A stretch of 64,000 nucleotides of DNA. Origin: Spongospora subterranea f. sp. subterranea (taxonomy: Eukaryota > Endomyxa: Phytomyxea > Phytomyxea > Plasmodiophorida). The notes under the pieces were generated by a model. That model worked only from the letters and a program-made list of their open reading frames with translations, did no database searches and was not told the DNA's origin. The stretch covers positions 1 to 64,000 of the forward strand of contig JAUGWO010000109.1 in the NCBI GenBank assembly GCA_049724395.1, in the 5' to 3' direction. Both the position numbers and the translations under genes were made by a program. How positions within the stretch are numbered: position 1 is the first letter of the stretch; every line of letters begins with the position of its first letter. Of this stretch, positions 61,694 through 64,000 are shown piece after piece.

Positions 61694-61818
61694 CCTCGTA
61701 TATTGTAATATACAGCCAGCACGAGATGATCAAATGCATCAATGAACTGTACAGATTTCATGAGACGGATCACCTTCTTCGAAAAAAAAAGTAGCATAGA
61801 TGGATTACATACTGTTTA

Positions 61819-62779
61819 TTATCCTATTTCTGGAATGAGTTTATCGATTAGTTTTTGCAGGGGCGCTAGTTCCTTTTTGTCGACAAGCTTGAATTCGGTA
61901 ATAAAATAAATCAAGTGCTTAAAACATGAGTTGAGGTGGGCTTCCGCACCAATGTCTTGTATTTTTTCTAGGTGACTATAGTAAATATGACCGTACAATC
62001 GGAATAGCCGTTTGAATATGTTTTTCACAACGTGGGCAAAATTTTTCGGAAACTTTGCATCTGGATGAAATAACTCAATGACAAAGCAACGGAAAACTGC
62101 ATAATCCTATACCGTCTTCGACCGGAAACACGGCAGGATTGGAGATTTGTTCATCGATCCAATCGAACATGAACTCAATGTATTTCGGTGCAGTGACTTT
62201 GATAGGTTTTTTGACTCGAACACCATCAGCCCACTAGATCAGCAGACGGTAGTTGGAAAGGCAGTTAAACGGACGGATGACCACAATATACCAGGTATTC
62301 ATATTTGGCTCCTGCTGACATAACCGGGCACGACGATTCTGTGCAGAAATCGGTGCAGGTACCATACACCATAGAAGCCGCGTTGAAAAAATGAACCGCT
62401 ATGGTTGGAACAGAAGAGAATGAATATTTTGGCGAAAACCCCATAGCAAAAGCAAAGAAAAATGGGCTTACTGTTAGCCGCATACCACTCGTTTACATCT
62501 TCTCCTTCGGGTAATCGTACCGTTGTCCTCATATCACCAACACCACCTGATCGGGGAAAACCCCAACAAAAAGTAAGAAAAAATTCGTGAACGAACCGAG
62601 AGAGTCATATCGCCGCACCAAGAGTCGCTTTCATCGATGCCTTCACCGTCGAATGAAGCGCATGTCGTTTAGTTCCTTGCCGATAGGATTTATTTTGTTT
62701 GAACGTTTTTCGTCCTGCGCTGTCAACGAGAATCAGGGTAATTAATCGTGATATCTAGTCGATAAACCTCTTACAACAT
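61819..62779 (-). CDS. MOB1: MOB1, Hippo/NDR kinase activator
   Basis: Adaptor that binds and activates LATS/NDR kinases in Hippo/mitotic-exit signalling. The coding sequence starts ATGTT at 62779-62775, only five bases before a 52-nt intron. Then come [129 protein letters not shown] and [14 protein letters not shown]. Zinc ligands are CTESSC and the HIYYSH histidines. Five GT-AG introns of about 50-70 nt. The C-terminus IPEIG is slightly divergent. Length is about 215 residues, typical. Confidence 0.92.
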
Positions 62780-63826
62780 ATTGAACCGATCCGAGTTGTT
62801 GTTCGCCGGAGCGGATGATTCCGACGGAGCCTCAGGTCCTTTGCCATCGGCCACGTCTTTGCCTATAGTTTTGAGCACAAATGAATTCGACAGACCAATA
62901 GCCCAATTATGCGTTCGTCATACTCTGAGATTTTCCCATTGCCGATGGCGGTCCGGGTCGGAAACAGCCAGGACGATGGTTTTGTTGAGGTGGTGTGTAG
63001 TCAGAATTACCCGTCAACAACAGCACCCAGTGTACCGGACAGTCAAATCATGGGTACACTCAGGTGTCAGCCTCTCAGTCATGCGGGCCACCGCCCATGA
63101 CAGGGCAGACACTGGTGCCGACGACATGGCGACACTCGCTGGCTTTGGCCAGCGGGAGGTTCGATCGACGAAACCCAGCATAGAAACTGTTGCTCTCAGA
63201 ACAGAACCATAAATACAGACGCTGATTGGGCGAACAAGGCAACGAACGACCAGGCCCTGATCTGTCAATGGGCCAGACCGTACGTGACGGTTGGCGAAAA
63301 CAGCCACGTCAATTGAGGTTCCGTTATGTTTGCAATCGCGACAAAAGCTCAAAAACATGGGCTGGATTCCTGAATCCGACACAAATGCCGTCGATAATGT
63401 ACTGATCCGCTAGATTTTCGAGGTCACGGAATTATAGCAGATGTGATTCGGTTCAAGCGCTTTTGGCTGGACATTGTTGGTCGTTTCCAAAGTTATTCCG
63501 CCCTTTTTCTTATTTATTTTTATTAATCCTGAGTTCCCAAGTTCGTTTTGTTATTCAAGGGGTTCCTCTGTTCTGGCGTGATCACACCAAGAGCAGATCA
63601 ACCCATTGAATAAATCTACTCACCCAATCAGCTTGTGCCTGGGTAATCACCATCGAATCAACGTTTTTTTTCCCAAACTCTTGCAGATTGATCACTCCAC
63701 GGTGGACGTGAACTGGGATATCAAACACTGAACATGGGGGGTGAAGCAGTTATCGCGACAGTGTCCATCGGATGCCCTGACGTCGACGGCAGACCGGAAT
63801 CACGTTTGACGAGCTGTGATTGAACT
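62780..63826. other. interval without a confident gene
   Basis: Open frames occur on both strands at 62,781-63,382, but none carries a domain I know. A minus-strand reading (KTIVLAVSDPDRHRQWENLR and MSDSGIQPMFLSFCRDCKHN) is somewhat protein-like and could be exons of a gene upstream of MOB1. From 63,400 to 63,826 nothing is evident. Confidence 0.35.
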
Positions 63827-64000
63827 TTATTCATTGTGGATATCGGTCTTGGCATTCCCGGTCATTTTTGCAATAGCAAAGATGGTTCCTTCCAGGCTTC
63901 GTTTACTAGGGCCTTGGATAGACACAGATTCTGCTTTGGGGTCAAAATAACTTCCTACGTTGATGATGCCGTTGAGCCTGATGTTGCAGACAACGCAGGC
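63827..64000 (-). CDS. 3' end of an unidentified gene (runs off the window)
   Basis: The last 57 codons of a minus-strand frame are open to the window edge and end at TAA 63829-63827. The sequence includes ACVVCNIRLNGIINVGSYFD, AESVSIQGPSKRSLEG and FAIAKMTGNA. A CxxC pair is visible at the start. No family recognised. The N-terminal part lies outside the window. Confidence 0.5.
   Translation of the reverse strand, partial: ACVVCNIRLNGIINVGSYFDPKAESVSIQGPSKRSLEGTIFAIAKMTGNAKTDIHNE

Overview
The window is nuclear DNA of a eukaryote. Almost every recognisable protein is split by short GT-AG introns, mostly 43-72 nt, that restore frame exactly where conserved domains demand it. The lineage is not settled. 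Phosphoserine phosphatase, PGM3, MOB1, ribophorin I and SDHB resemble animal and other opisthokont versions. The JmjN-JmjC-C5HC2 demethylase without ARID or PHD, the zinc-ribbon SDR and the Crypton are also known outside animals. A compact-intron protist or a small, fast-evolving animal both fit.

Positions 1-20,300 are repeat-rich. They hold a DDE transposase followed by a C19 peptidase-like coding trail (117-2202), a near-perfect palindrome (2286-2394), a Crypton tyrosine recombinase (2871-4958), and a broken Ty3/gypsy fossil (5158-7350). The fossil was hit by two non-autonomous DNA elements, one an 800-bp hAT-like MITE with an 8-bp target duplication. Next come two direct copies of a ~2.7-kb segment (8033-10710 and 15675-18390), each carrying a multi-exon gene for a predicted secreted protein with a repeated cysteine module I cannot name. 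Between them lies a ~695-bp inverted repeat (11183-11878 / 13572-14264) enclosing LINE pieces and a Ty1/copia-like fossil. A pogo-like DDE fragment ends this part (19521-20058).

Positions 20,500-64,000 are gene-rich. In order: a small unknown gene, a four-TM protein, a zinc-ribbon SDR, an EF-hand repeat protein, a coiled-coil protein, a small basic protein, an MTRFR-like mitochondrial rescue factor, a large helical possible tethering factor, ribophorin I (RPN1), phosphoserine phosphatase (PSPH), SDHB, a KDM5-like demethylase, a TRIAP1/Mdm35-like protein, DPH6, several unknown genes, NUP160, PGM3, MOB1 and the 3' end of one more gene. These are housekeeping functions (glycosylation, respiration, nuclear pore, Hippo/NDR signalling, diphthamide synthesis). 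I see no pathway cluster; neighbours often form convergent or divergent pairs with short spacers.

The most unusual item is the duplicated secreted cysteine-module gene with tandemly duplicated exons. Gene ends and splice sites come from frame and motif logic only; none is transcript-supported.
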